NCBI GenBank assembly: GCA_946222995.1
Contig: CAMIOS010000009.1
Coordinates: 1 to 64,000 of the forward strand
Length of the DNA: 64,000 nt
Origin: an uncultured Enhydrobacter sp.
Lineage (GTDB): Bacteria; Pseudomonadota; Gammaproteobacteria; Pseudomonadales; Moraxellaceae
Direction: 5' to 3'
Shown here one piece after another: positions 52,254 through 61,233 of the stretch. Positions within the stretch are counted from its first letter, which is position 1; each line of letters opens with the position of its first letter. A program made the position numbers and the translations under genes. The notes under the pieces were generated by a model. The model worked only from the letters and a program-made list of their open reading frames with translations. It was not told the origin of the DNA and searched no databases.

Positions 52254-52925
52254 ATGAGTATCGATTTTACCAATCAACGGCAATCATATGAACAAGGGCA
52301 ATTACTTGAAGATAACTTGCCAACGTTACCATACCCGTTATTGCAAACTTGGATACAACAAGCCATCGCTGCCAAGCAAGGGGAGGCCTATGCATTTGCA
52401 TTAGCCACCTGTGGGCGAGATAATCAACCTAGCGTACGAACTGTGCTAATGCGAGAAATTACCGAGCTTGGGCAAAATGGTCAAAAAGATGGCGTGGGTT
52501 TAACGTTTTATACCAATTATGACAGTGCCAAAGGTAGTGATTTAGCCGCCAACCCGCAAGCCGAAGCGTTATTTTTTTGGGCAAGTTTAGAGCGACAAGT
52601 GCGAATCACAGGACACGTTTATAAGGTTAGCCGTGAACAGTCCGAAACCTACTACCACCAACGCCCTCGTGATAGCCAACTTGCAGCTTGGGTCAGTGAA
52701 CCACAAAGCGGCGTAGTCGACAGTCGGGAGACCATGGAAGCCAAATTCGAGCAAATCTCTCAACACTACGATGGCAAAGCCGTACCTATGCCTGAGTTTT
52801 GGGGAGGCTACCAATTAGTTGCCGAACAAATCGAATTTTGGCAAGGTCGCCCTAATCGGATGCATGACCGTATTGTCTATGCGTGGACGGGTAGCGAGTG
52901 GATTAAAGAGCGACTCTTGCCTTGA
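52254..52925 (+). CDS. pdxH: Pyridoxamine/pyridoxine 5'-phosphate oxidase
   Basis: FMN enzyme producing pyridoxal 5'-phosphate. 223 residues. FMN-binding segments PSVRTVLMREI and FYTNYDSAKGSDLAANPQAEALFFW are followed by LERQVRITGHVYKVSREQS, SQLAAWVSEPQSGVV, and the substrate-site end FWQGRPNRMHDRIVY. AAGGAAAAAA precedes the ATG used; an upstream in-frame start lacks support. It starts 25 bases after glmM and may be co-transcribed. Confidence 0.95.
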   Translation: MSIDFTNQRQSYEQGQLLEDNLPTLPYPLLQTWIQQAIAAKQGEAYAFALATCGRDNQPSVRTVLMREITELGQNGQKDGVGLTFYTNYDSAKGSDLAANPQAEALFFWASLERQVRITGHVYKVSREQSETYYHQRPRDSQLAAWVSEPQSGVVDSRETMEAKFEQISQHYDGKAVPMPEFWGGYQLVAEQIEFWQGRPNRMHDRIVYAWTGSEWIKERLLP

Positions 52926-53066
52926 CTTGATAAGTCCTTGCTAATCGATTAAATCAGTATTACTCGATAATCTGCAAGATTTATCCTCCAAAATTCGCAA
53001 GAGATGGATAAATCTTGTGTTAAACTTGTGCTAAAATAGCCACTTTCTTCAGTAATCTAGCATCAT

Positions 53067-54014
53067 ATGCCGCCAACGACTTCAATTCTTCCCACTGTTT
53101 CCTCGCCTGTGTTTCGCCGTATTGGTATCATGGGGCGAGCCAATAAAACCGCCATTATTCAAACCATTTATCAATTGTGTGATTTTTTTCATGCCCAAGG
53201 TTTACCGTTATTGATTGATCATCAGACGGTACGGTTGCCTTTGTTGGAAGCTAAGCGGTTGGGTGAGGTGCAGATTGTGGAGCGTAACCGTTTAGGCGGT
53301 GAGTGCGATTTGGTCGTGGTGGTAGGGGGTGATGGTTCGCTTCTGCATGCCGCCCAAGTACTGGCAAAATATGGCGTGCCTGTCGTTGGTGTTAATCGTG
53401 GTCGGTTGGGATTTTTGGCTGATATTCATCCCGAAAAGTTTGCTGAACAGTTTTCGGCCATTTTAAATGGGCAATACCAAATCGAGCATCGTTTTTTGCT
53501 CAAAATGGCAATCAAGCAAGGTAGCCATGTGATTTATGAAGATATGGCGCTTAATGATGTCGTGTTGCATGCGGGCAAATCAGTGCATATGCTGGATTTT
53601 AATCTTAAAATCGATGGGCTAGATGTGTATCGTCAACATAGTGATGGACTGATTGCAGCGACCCCAACAGGCTCGACAGCCTATGCGTTATCGGGTGGTG
53701 GTCCGATTGTCCATCCGAGTATGGATGCTATCTGCCTAGTACCTATGCATCCGCATACGCTTTCTAGTCGCCCAATTGTGGTGAGTGGTAATAGCGAAAT
53801 CAAAATCCGTATTCACAAAGACAATCGCACCCAACCGATGGTAAGTGCCGATGGTAAGCCCTCTGTGCCACTCAATCAAAATCAGCGATTGTTAATTCAC
53901 AAACACCCCAATAAACTCTCGCTCTTACATCCCATCGGTGTGGATTTTTTTGAAGCCTGCCGCACCAAGTTGGGATGGAATACGTATGCCGAAGAATTTT
54001 CGTTAGACAATTAA
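53067..54014 (+). CDS. nadK: NAD kinase
   Basis: Phosphorylates NAD to NADP using ATP or polyphosphate. 315 residues. The catalytic GGDGSLLHAAQVLA (Asp in GGDG) is followed by VNRGRLGFLADI, the NE-like region MALNDVVLHAGK and SDGLIAATPTGSTAYALSGGGPIVHP. About 15 extra residues precede the first strand, IGIMGRAN; an ATG at codon 22 (MGRANK) is too late. It starts 141 bases after pdxH. Confidence 0.95.
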   Translation: MPPTTSILPTVSSPVFRRIGIMGRANKTAIIQTIYQLCDFFHAQGLPLLIDHQTVRLPLLEAKRLGEVQIVERNRLGGECDLVVVVGGDGSLLHAAQVLAKYGVPVVGVNRGRLGFLADIHPEKFAEQFSAILNGQYQIEHRFLLKMAIKQGSHVIYEDMALNDVVLHAGKSVHMLDFNLKIDGLDVYRQHSDGLIAATPTGSTAYALSGGGPIVHPSMDAICLVPMHPHTLSSRPIVVSGNSEIKIRIHKDNRTQPMVSADGKPSVPLNQNQRLLIHKHPNKLSLLHPIGVDFFEACRTKLGWNTYAEEFSLDN

Positions 54015-54143
54015 GGCGTGTTCTAAATTTTAGTACAAATTAGTATACAAGCAAACTAATGTACTGATTTAAGATGATAAGCTAGTTTCTATCAGCCCGT
54101 TACCCTACTGAATTTTTTAGTTGATAAAAATAACGAGAACCAC

Positions 54144-54863
54144 ATGACCTCCCATTTAACCGAACAACAACAAGCGATTTTAGCCAATGTCAAAATGCCT
54201 GAGGATTGGAAAACTGCCTTGGCCAAAGAGCTGACCAGTGACAATATGGCAAATATTCGCGCCTTTTTAAAACAAGCCTATGCCGAGGGTAAAACGATTT
54301 ACCCAGCGGGCAGTTTAATGTTTAATGCCTTTAATCTAACGCCATTGTCCAATGTCAAAGCGGTAATACTTGGACAAGACCCGTATCACGGGGCGGGGCA
54401 GGCGATGGGTTTGTCGTTTTCTGTGCCAAAAGCGATCCCAAAGCCGCCCAGTTTGCAAAATATTTTGCGTGAATTGTCCTCAGATTTGGGCATCGCGCCC
54501 TCTCGACATGGGGATTTGACCCATTGGGCACAGCAAGGCGTACTACTGCTTAACAGCATATTATCGGTAGAAGCGCAGCAGGCGGGAAGTCATCAAGGTA
54601 AAGGTTGGGAGCAATTTACTGATGCGGTAATAGACGCGGTCAACACACACTGTGACCATTGTGTGTTTATTTTATGGGGCAGTTATGCCAAGAAAAAAGG
54701 GCGATTTATTGATACCAATAAGCACTTGATTTTGACCGCCACGCACCCATCCCCCTTGGGTGCTAATCGGGGCGGGTTTTTTGGTACCAAGCCCTTTTCT
54801 AAAGCCAATGACTTTCTCATCGCGCATGGTAAAGCCCCGATTGATTGGCGTTTACCGCAATAA
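54144..54863 (+). CDS. ung: Uracil-DNA glycosylase, family 1
   Basis: Removes uracil from DNA. 239 residues. The catalytic water-activating loop VILGQDPYHGAGQAMGLSFS (Asp in DPY), the Phe stacking LSFS, the Ser/Pro loop PPSLQNILREL, the uracil-recognition LLLNSIL and the Leu intercalation loop HPSPLGANRGGFFG are intact. ACGAGAACC lies before the ATG. The tadA gene begins six bases after the stop. Confidence 0.97.
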   Translation: MTSHLTEQQQAILANVKMPEDWKTALAKELTSDNMANIRAFLKQAYAEGKTIYPAGSLMFNAFNLTPLSNVKAVILGQDPYHGAGQAMGLSFSVPKAIPKPPSLQNILRELSSDLGIAPSRHGDLTHWAQQGVLLLNSILSVEAQQAGSHQGKGWEQFTDAVIDAVNTHCDHCVFILWGSYAKKKGRFIDTNKHLILTATHPSPLGANRGGFFGTKPFSKANDFLIAHGKAPIDWRLPQ

Positions 54864-54868
54864 CTTCC

Positions 54869-55348
54869 ATGAATAATTTTACCGCTTTACAACATAGCTA
54901 TATGCAAATCGCTCTTGCTTGTGCTGAGTATGGGGCAAGTAAAGGCGAAGTTCCTGTCGGCGCCGTAGTGGTCTATCAAAATCGCATCGTCGCCACGGGT
55001 TTTAACCAGCCGATTGTAGCGCAAGATGCCACAGCCCATGCCGAAATCGTTGCTATCCGTCGTGCTTGTCAAGTGGCTAAAAATTATCGTTTGCCAAAAG
55101 GTTGTGAGCTTTATGTCACCCTAGAGCCTTGCACCATGTGTCTAGGGGCAATCATACATGCTAGGGTATCCAAGCTGATTTTTGCCGCCACCGAGCCACG
55201 AGCAGGCATGATTGTCAGCCAGCAAAACCTTGCACAACACAGTTTTTATAATCATCATTTGCACATCGAACACGGACTCATGGCAGACGACAGTCGGCAA
55301 TTATTACAACAATTTTTTCGGCACAGACGCCAAAGCAAAAAGGTATAA
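54869..55348 (+). CDS. tadA: tRNA-specific adenosine deaminase TadA
   Basis: Converts A34 to inosine in tRNA-Arg(ACG). 159 residues. Zinc motif HAE in DATAHAEIVAIRRA and PCTMC in LEPCTMCLGAIIHARVSKLIF are complete, together with PVGAVVVYQNRIVATGFN. The first ATG after ung is used; the frame is open 24 bases further back inside ung. The gene ends in the left shoulder of a minus-strand terminator. Confidence 0.93.
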   Translation: MNNFTALQHSYMQIALACAEYGASKGEVPVGAVVVYQNRIVATGFNQPIVAQDATAHAEIVAIRRACQVAKNYRLPKGCELYVTLEPCTMCLGAIIHARVSKLIFAATEPRAGMIVSQQNLAQHSFYNHHLHIEHGLMADDSRQLLQQFFRHRRQSKKV

Positions 55349-55372
55349 AAAAAGACGAAAATGCATTTCGTC
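55345..55372 (-). terminator. Terminator for the HopJ-like gene
   Basis: On the minus strand GACGAAA pairs with TTTCGTC (55372-55354) around a short loop, followed by a run of T residues reaching the tadA stop codon. Confidence 0.75.
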
Positions 55373-55402
55373 CTTCTGCTTATCTAACATTTGAAAATGG
55401 CC

Positions 55403-55765
55403 TTATTTAGCAACCAAGCAATTTTTCGGCATTAAAAAACCTTGCCAACCAAAAAATGAGAAATTGCGAATATTGGCATGATTGGTGCCCTTTGGTTCAT
55501 CTTTAACCGCTTGATAATGTTCAGCAAATAACTTTAGAGTTGAAAGCTTATCTAGACCACATAACTGTGCTAGACCAAAAACTTTACAGCTACCTTCATT
55601 TTCGCCTGCTGCGTTATGCAGTTCGCCATTGATAAATGGCACAGGCGTATAAGTAAAATGCCGTTCAATAAACCCAAGCACTTGCGCAAAATTGGCTGTA
55701 CCTTTATCCAATTGGGTAAACAATTGCGATAATTCCCGATCTTTTAGCGAAGTAGCAGCGGGCAT
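55403..55765 (-). CDS. HopJ-like protein
   Basis: 120 residues resembling the HopJ family, named from a Pseudomonas type III effector but widespread as a chromosomal protein. FIERHFTYTPVPFINGELHNAAGENEGSC gives the family core, then KVFGLAQL, LFAEHYQAVKDEPKGTNHANIRNF and FGWQGF. It lacks a signal peptide; no secretion system is nearby, so an effector role is unlikely. Function unknown. Confidence 0.85.
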   Translation of the reverse strand: MPAATSLKDRELSQLFTQLDKGTANFAQVLGFIERHFTYTPVPFINGELHNAAGENEGSCKVFGLAQLCGLDKLSTLKLFAEHYQAVKDEPKGTNHANIRNFSFFGWQGFLMPKNCLVAK

Positions 55766-55891
55766 TTAATTACCTTTTATTTAATAGATCAGCCAATCTA
55801 TCATGCACACATCGAGCAAGGGTTAGTGATCTAGGGGAAATTTTTAACATATTATTAAATAATATTTGACTATATTTAACAATCTTAACTA

Positions 55892-56404
55892 TTAACGATT
55901 ATAGTAATCTTCGTCAAACGGGTCGAAATTTTGATTAAAATTACTGTTGTTCTCTACACCTTGCTTATCATAGCTATGATTAAAATTGCGATTTTCCAAA
56001 TGATTCATACTGCCTGATGGCACACGCTCTGAGCCAAAACCCGAATGCGCGGCTTGCGACTGACCTGTACGCTGTATCACTCTTGGATATCGGCGTTCTG
56101 AATTAAGACCGATTCGTTCAGGGCGCTCACTACTGTGTTCTGTCGCATAACTGCGACCTGTCTCCAAATGCCGATTGTTATCAAAATTGCTGTAACCATA
56201 GCCGCTATTCTCGTTAGGATAGTCCGTATCTTGACCGGTTTTTTCATGCAAAATACGTTGATAAATTTCTTCGCGGTGTACAGCAATATCTTTTGGCGCA
56301 TTCACTCCCAAGCGGACTTGGTTACCTTTGACACCCAGTACGGTGACGCTTACTTCATCACCAATCATTAAGGTTTCGCCCACACGGCGAGTTAAAATTA
56401 ACAT
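55892..56404 (-). CDS. csrA: CsrA RNA-binding regulator with long C-terminal low-complexity tail
   Basis: Residues 1-57 are a canonical CsrA/RsmA: LILTRRVGETLMIGDEVSV, with the RNA-contacting Leu4 and Arg44 (APKDIAVHREEIYQRI). CsrA dimers bind GGA hairpins in mRNA leaders and control translation and stability. After about residue 58 the protein continues for 113 residues rich in Asn, Ser, Arg, Tyr and Gly, probably disordered; typical CsrA has 60-70 residues. The frame is open, with no sign of frameshift. GGAG precedes the ATG. It lies downstream of lysC on the same strand, as in Pseudomonas, but with its own leader. Confidence 0.93.
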   Translation of the reverse strand: MLILTRRVGETLMIGDEVSVTVLGVKGNQVRLGVNAPKDIAVHREEIYQRILHEKTGQDTDYPNENSGYGYSNFDNNRHLETGRSYATEHSSERPERIGLNSERRYPRVIQRTGQSQAAHSGFGSERVPSGSMNHLENRNFNHSYDKQGVENNSNFNQNFDPFDEDYYNR

Positions 56405-56758
56405 GCGTCACACTCCTTATGTCGCAACTTGTTATAGAAGTAATAGATGCTAAAAAATGAATTAAAAAATTGACGATTAAAAGCCCGTATAGATGGATAA
56501 AACTATACGTTATGCTGCCCAAATGCATAAAGAGCTTTCATACTACAATGTTTTTATCACAAAATCATCTAAAATTTCTTTAGGGTGTCGGTTATTTAAT
56601 CACTTAATGCATCAAAAACCATAGAATGGTAATAGCGTGTTTCAAATATCGCTATTATATTTAAGTCATTAAACACGAACCTATAACAACAAGTTGAGCC
56701 CAAATTTAAAATAAAAATTATTAAAAAATAGGTAGTAATTATAATGCAATTGGCAAAA
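56405..56758. other. Intergenic region between lysC and csrA
   Basis: No supported gene on either strand. On the minus strand it is the csrA leader. A hairpin CTATACG/CGTATAG (56503-56509 with 56486-56492) lies 80-105 bases before the csrA start. TATAAC about 30 bases before the start could be a -10 box with a weak -35. Confidence 0.4.
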
Positions 56759-56798
56759 TAAAAAAGGCTAACCGACAGAAAAATCTATCCATTAGCCC
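56759..56798 (-). terminator. Terminator of lysC
   Basis: On the minus strand GGCTAA (56797-56792) pairs with TTAGCC (56771-56766), followed by TTTTTT. Confidence 0.75.
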
Positions 56799-56825
56799 AA
56801 ATAATTGATAAAAATTACAAATGCT

Positions 56826-57332
56826 TTAGAGTCCAGCAACCTTGCTTTCACCCTCTTCACGGTCTAACCCAAATGCTGTATGTAAAGCTTTTACCGCTTT
56901 TTCTAGACACTCTTCTTGAATCAGTACCGATACTTTGATTTCACTGGTAGAAATCATTTGGATGTTAATATTGTTTTCTGCCAATGTTTCAAACATTTTG
57001 CTTGCCACACCAGCATGTGACCGCATACCTACACCCACCAACGATACTTTAACCACATTATTATTGCCAAGCACTTCTTTACCGCCAATTTCGGCAAGAT
57101 TTTTTTGTAAAATCTCAAGCGTTTTTTCATAATCACCCCGATTAACGGTAAAGGTAAAATCGGTCAATCCATGCTCTGCAATGTTTTGGATAATCATATC
57201 AATTTCGATATTCGCAGCACTTACTGGGCTTAGGATAGAGGAGGCAACCCCAGGACGGTCAGGCACTGCAAGAATTGATATTTTTGCTTCGTCACGGTTA
57301 AAGGCGATGCCTGAGATAATGGCTTTTTCCAT
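56826..57332 (-). CDS. Possible aspartate kinase beta subunit from an internal start in lysC
   Basis: An in-frame ATG within lysC (MEKAIISGIAFN) is preceded by AAGGA with an ideal six-base spacing. Translation from it would give a 168-residue protein made of the two ACT domains only. This is the arrangement of the alpha2-beta2 aspartate kinases of Bacillus and Corynebacterium, where beta is made from an internal site. Whether it is used here is inference. Confidence 0.5.
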   Translation of the reverse strand: MEKAIISGIAFNRDEAKISILAVPDRPGVASSILSPVSAANIEIDMIIQNIAEHGLTDFTFTVNRGDYEKTLEILQKNLAEIGGKEVLGNNNVVKVSLVGVGMRSHAGVASKMFETLAENNINIQMISTSEIKVSVLIQEECLEKAVKALHTAFGLDREEGESKVAGL

Positions 57333-58109
57333 GTCTTGTCCTTCGTCAGTTGTGATTAATGTGCCCACGTTGTTTTTAAAGTTATCGTCAAATTTACCAT
57401 CGACATTGTCATCAAAGCTTGAGAGTACCCGAAGCGGCACTTGGTATTTGCCTGCAAACTCTACTGAACGAATTTGCAACACTTTTGAGCCAAGCGAAGC
57501 CATCTCTAACATTTCTTCAAAGGTAATTTTATCAAGCTTTTTGGCTTTTGAGGTGACCCGCGGGTCAGTGGTATAAACCCCATCAACATCGGTATAAATT
57601 TGGCATTCATCTGCCGACAATGCCGCTGCCAATGCCACGCCTGTGGTGTCTGAACCACCACGTCCGAGTGTATTAATATCGCCGTGGTCATCCATGCCTT
57701 GAAATCCAGCGACCACAACCACCATGCCGTTATCAAGGGCGGCACGTAATTGGGTGTCATCAATATGCTGGATACGGGCTTTGGTGTGGCTGTCATCGGT
57801 ACGAATAGCGACTTGTCCGCCTGTCATGGACTTGGCATTGATACCAATTTCTTTGAGTGCCATTGCTAATAGCGAGATAGATACTTGTTCACCTGTGGAC
57901 ACCATTTGGTCATATTCACGGGGGTCTGGGTGCTTGCTGATTTGTTTGGCTAAATCGATAAGGCGGTTGGTTTCACCGCTCATGGCTGATACCACCACCA
58001 CAATTTGATGTCCATTATCATGCCAGCGTTTGACTCGTTGTGCCACGTTTTTGATACGGTCGATACTGCCCATTGAAGTGCCGCCGTATTTTTGTACTAT
58101 TAACGCCAT
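56826..58109 (-). CDS. lysC: Aspartate kinase
   Basis: First step of the aspartate family (Lys, Met, Thr, diaminopimelate). 427 residues. The kinase domain has VQKYGGTSMGSIDRIKNVA at the N-terminus, VVVVSAMSGETNRL, VAGFQGMD and the nucleotide-binding TLGRGGSDTTGVALAAAL. Two ACT domains follow (about 265-340 and 345-420: ISILAVPDRPGVASSIL; LVGVGMRSHAGVASKMF), giving lysine/threonine feedback. The monofunctional length matches the alpha-beta type kinase of Pseudomonas. An internal start for a beta form is listed separately. Confidence 0.96.
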   Translation of the reverse strand: MALIVQKYGGTSMGSIDRIKNVAQRVKRWHDNGHQIVVVVSAMSGETNRLIDLAKQISKHPDPREYDQMVSTGEQVSISLLAMALKEIGINAKSMTGGQVAIRTDDSHTKARIQHIDDTQLRAALDNGMVVVVAGFQGMDDHGDINTLGRGGSDTTGVALAAALSADECQIYTDVDGVYTTDPRVTSKAKKLDKITFEEMLEMASLGSKVLQIRSVEFAGKYQVPLRVLSSFDDNVDGKFDDNFKNNVGTLITTDEGQDMEKAIISGIAFNRDEAKISILAVPDRPGVASSILSPVSAANIEIDMIIQNIAEHGLTDFTFTVNRGDYEKTLEILQKNLAEIGGKEVLGNNNVVKVSLVGVGMRSHAGVASKMFETLAENNINIQMISTSEIKVSVLIQEECLEKAVKALHTAFGLDREEGESKVAGL

Positions 58110-58154
58110 AGTCGTGTTACCCTACCTTGTTTCAAAAAATTGATCAAATAGCCA

Positions 58155-58163
58155 AATATACCA
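58155..58163 (-). promoter_or_regulatory. Candidate extended -10 promoter for lysC
   Basis: On the minus strand TGGTATATT lies about 46 bases before the lysC ATG. The -35 match is weak. Confidence 0.35.
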
Positions 58164-58361
58164 AACCCAATAAATTTTTTTGCAGGATGGGCAGGAGTAA
58201 TACGCGCCCACTTTAATTTTTTGGAATGGTATAAGCTAAAAAGCGTTCGTTATTATCTGTGACCCTCTGCAGAAATAACGGTACTTTATATCATATTTGT
58301 AAATTATGGGGCAAGGCTATTTTGCAAAAACCTATCGGTTTATTGTCAAAGATGGGCTGAT

Positions 58362-59147
58362 TTAGTCAATACTTTGTAAGGGTAACACCACAGCGCGTTG
58401 CATCGCAGGACGTTGATGGATTTGATGAGCCCAGCGCTGCAAATGGGTGTAACGATGAACTTGTAAAAACTCGGCAGCATTATATAGTTTGCCCAGTGCC
58501 AATTGACCATACCACGCCCAGATCGCCATATCAGCAATCGTATACGCATCATCACACAAATATTGATGATTGGTGAAATGCAAGTCAAGTACATCCAACT
58601 GGCGTTTGGTTTCCATGGTAAAGCGGTTAATAGGGTATTCTTGCTTGGTTGGCGCATACGCGTAAAAATGTCCAAAACCACCGCCTAAATACGGGGCAGA
58701 GCCAATTTGCCAAAATAGCCAGCACAAACATTCGGCTCTTTTAGCAGGGTCATTCGGAATAAACCGCTCAAATTTTTCTGCCAAATACAGCAAAATCGCA
58801 CCTGATTCAAATAATTTGACTGCAGGCGTGACACTGTTATCGACAAGGGCAGGGATTTTTGAATTGGGGTTTATCGCCACAAAATCCGAGCCAAACTGGT
58901 CACCTTTGGATATGTCAATTTTATAGGCATCATAGTCTGCACCCGTCACGCCCAGCTCGGCCAGCTCTTCAAGAAGTATATTGACTTTCACGCCATTGGG
59001 TGTGTTAAGACTATATAGCTGTAATGGCTGTTTGCCAATGGGTAGAGTTTGCTCATGGGTCGCCCCTGCGGTGGGGCGGTTGATATTGGCGAATGTGCCG
59101 CCATGGTCGGTGTCGTTTGTCCAAATTTTTGGGGGTTGGTAGCTCAT
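58362..59147 (-). CDS. yghU: Glutathione S-transferase, YghU type
   Basis: 261-residue nu-class GST-like protein with disulfide-bond reductase activity expected from the family. The extended N-terminus FANINRPTAGATHEQTLP and the thioredoxin domain LQLYSLNTPNGVKVNILLEEL (Thr-Pro-Asn in the active site) match E. coli YghU along its length, as do NPNSKIPAL, LFESGAILLYLAEKF and YLGGGFGHFYAYAP. It lacks the extra tail of about 25 residues found in E. coli. Monocistronic. Confidence 0.9.
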   Translation of the reverse strand: MSYQPPKIWTNDTDHGGTFANINRPTAGATHEQTLPIGKQPLQLYSLNTPNGVKVNILLEELAELGVTGADYDAYKIDISKGDQFGSDFVAINPNSKIPALVDNSVTPAVKLFESGAILLYLAEKFERFIPNDPAKRAECLCWLFWQIGSAPYLGGGFGHFYAYAPTKQEYPINRFTMETKRQLDVLDLHFTNHQYLCDDAYTIADMAIWAWYGQLALGKLYNAAEFLQVHRYTHLQRWAHQIHQRPAMQRAVVLPLQSID

Positions 59148-59239
59148 GGGTTGTTCCTTACATTACTAGAATTATTAAAAGTTTAATCTTTTATAGGGTA
59201 AGTGGTTAAAAGGTTGGTTTTGTAAACTTTTAGATAGAT

Positions 59240-61093
59240 TTATAAAAAATCCTCAATCGGCAACTTACCCAATACCCATACGATAATTCGCTGCATAAAA
59301 CTGCTATCAGGCTCATTGGTAAAAACAGCGACAGGGTCATTGCTATTGTCTTGCCAAGTGAGTTTATCATCATGAATTGATACCACATAGGACAGCTCTT
59401 GTTGCCATTTATCAATCATGCTATCAAGCTGACTGGCAAGCACAGGGCTTTTAATTAAAGCCCCCATCTCCGTATTAATCGCCGCTGAACGGGGGTCAAA
59501 ATTAAACGAGCCAACAAACAAAATCTCACTATCTACCGAAAACGTTTTGGCGTGTAAGCTTGCGGTGCTACGATTGAGCCAACGATGGCGGTCGCGGTGT
59601 TGGCGGCGATAATGTCGACTGGGACGATGGTGGGTTTTTCGCAGACGGATAATCGACTGTTTGCCAGCTTCAGCTTTAGGCGCTAGTTGACGGCGTTTGG
59701 ATTTTAGCTCAAACAGATTAACACCCCCTTGTAGCAAGGCTTGGCGATAATGGATATAGCCTGCGTGTACCGCTAACACATCATTGGCAGTCAATGAGTT
59801 GGTCAAAATATTTAGCGCAATGCCTTTATGTGCCAAAGCCACAAATCGCTTGCTCCAGTCACCAGAGGGGACAAAGTAGGGTGATACAATGGTCAAACTA
59901 CGTTTGGGTGTCAATAAGGTGTGTGAAATTTTATCAATCAAATGCGGTTCGTGTTGTTGGGCTTGTTGCAAAATCTGATTGCGGTTATCGTCGTACTCTG
60001 TTAGGTCAGCGATGGATTTATATTTTGCCAAATAAGCCGCATCTTCATATTTTGAAATATGATTATGTTGCAAAAGCTTGTCGGGCAACGCTTTGGTCGG
60101 TGGGTCACTGACAAAATTGACTTCGACCCAATTAAACGTGAGTAAACCTTGATCAAACTTTTCTAAAAAATCACTGTTGTCCACTTGCTGCCGAAACAAC
60201 TCGGTGATATCAGCATATTCTTTGTGCTGCAATTGGGTCAAATCCACCCTTTTATGCTTGCGAGTAATGATTTTATCAAGCGGAAAGCTGGCGTCACAAT
60301 TCCAATAGCGGTCAAAATCGGTAGAAATGTCATTGACCACTTTCCCAATAGCCACCACGTCTAAATCAGCAAAATTCATTTTTTCATTGACGCCAAAATA
60401 CTCATCACCGATATTTCGCCCACCAAAAACGCTAATTTGGTTATCCACAGTAAACGATTTGTTATGCATTCGCCGATTAAGCCGTTTAAACGCCGTCAAA
60501 TACCCTAAAATACGAAAGCGCCTGTTCATAAAGGGATTGAAAAGACGTACCTCGATGTTAGGGTGTTGCTGTAGGGTATAAAGTACCGCATCCATGCCAG
60601 TGGTATTGTTATCATCAAGCAATAATCGCACTCGTACACCACGAGCGGCAGCCTGCTGTACTTCATGAAACAGCAGACGACCAGACGCATCATCGTGCCA
60701 CATATAATATTGCAAATCGAGACTTGACTCAGCAATACGAATCAATAGTAACCGTATATTTAACGCTTCCTCCCCGTCATCAATCGGGTAGATACCTGAC
60801 AAATCCGCTGCTTGCGGCGATAATGAAGGATCCAACTGGGCGGTATCGTGCTGAAAATGTGACAACAATTGACATAAGCGGTTATTTTCCCCTAAATGTC
60901 CCGAGATAAAATAACTGGCAGTCACATCGTCACGATTAGGCAGGCGGTGATTGGCAACGCCTACGATCCCCGCTAACAAACAAAAAAGCGCCAATCCTAG
61001 CCAAACCCAATAATCATAAATCCAATATAAACCAGATAACCAGTTCGTCCAATCACTATTTAAAATATCTAAAACAATCAAGTTATTATACAA
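59240..61093 (-). CDS. Phospholipase D-superfamily protein (cardiolipin-synthase-like, ClsC/YmdC type)
   Basis: 617 residues. An N-terminal membrane helix (WVWLGLALFCLLAGIVGVANH, about 29-49) precedes a periplasmic or membrane-side body with two HKD motifs: RRMHNKSFTVDNQISVFGGRNIG (about 208-230) and SLHAKTFSVDSEILFVGSFNFDPRS (about 511-535). Two complete motifs suggest phosphatidyl transfer or hydrolysis, most likely in cardiolipin synthesis. A His/Arg-rich insert (about 480-510) lies just before the second motif. The only start that keeps the membrane helix is TTG, with no clear ribosome site, so the N-terminus is uncertain. Confidence 0.82.
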   Translation of the reverse strand: MYNNLIVLDILNSDWTNWLSGLYWIYDYWVWLGLALFCLLAGIVGVANHRLPNRDDVTASYFISGHLGENNRLCQLLSHFQHDTAQLDPSLSPQAADLSGIYPIDDGEEALNIRLLLIRIAESSLDLQYYMWHDDASGRLLFHEVQQAAARGVRVRLLLDDNNTTGMDAVLYTLQQHPNIEVRLFNPFMNRRFRILGYLTAFKRLNRRMHNKSFTVDNQISVFGGRNIGDEYFGVNEKMNFADLDVVAIGKVVNDISTDFDRYWNCDASFPLDKIITRKHKRVDLTQLQHKEYADITELFRQQVDNSDFLEKFDQGLLTFNWVEVNFVSDPPTKALPDKLLQHNHISKYEDAAYLAKYKSIADLTEYDDNRNQILQQAQQHEPHLIDKISHTLLTPKRSLTIVSPYFVPSGDWSKRFVALAHKGIALNILTNSLTANDVLAVHAGYIHYRQALLQGGVNLFELKSKRRQLAPKAEAGKQSIIRLRKTHHRPSRHYRRQHRDRHRWLNRSTASLHAKTFSVDSEILFVGSFNFDPRSAAINTEMGALIKSPVLASQLDSMIDKWQQELSYVVSIHDDKLTWQDNSNDPVAVFTNEPDSSFMQRIIVWVLGKLPIEDFL

Positions 61094-61233
61094 ATTATTA
61101 TTTCCAATTTATCAATTATAATTAAAGTACTTATGCCAGTTCTTGGGTTACTATGCAAAAAATACCGATGGGCTCAAGTTAGCCGTCGTTATTTAGTTAA
61201 GTGATTTGTAAAAATTGGAAATGACTGGGTATA

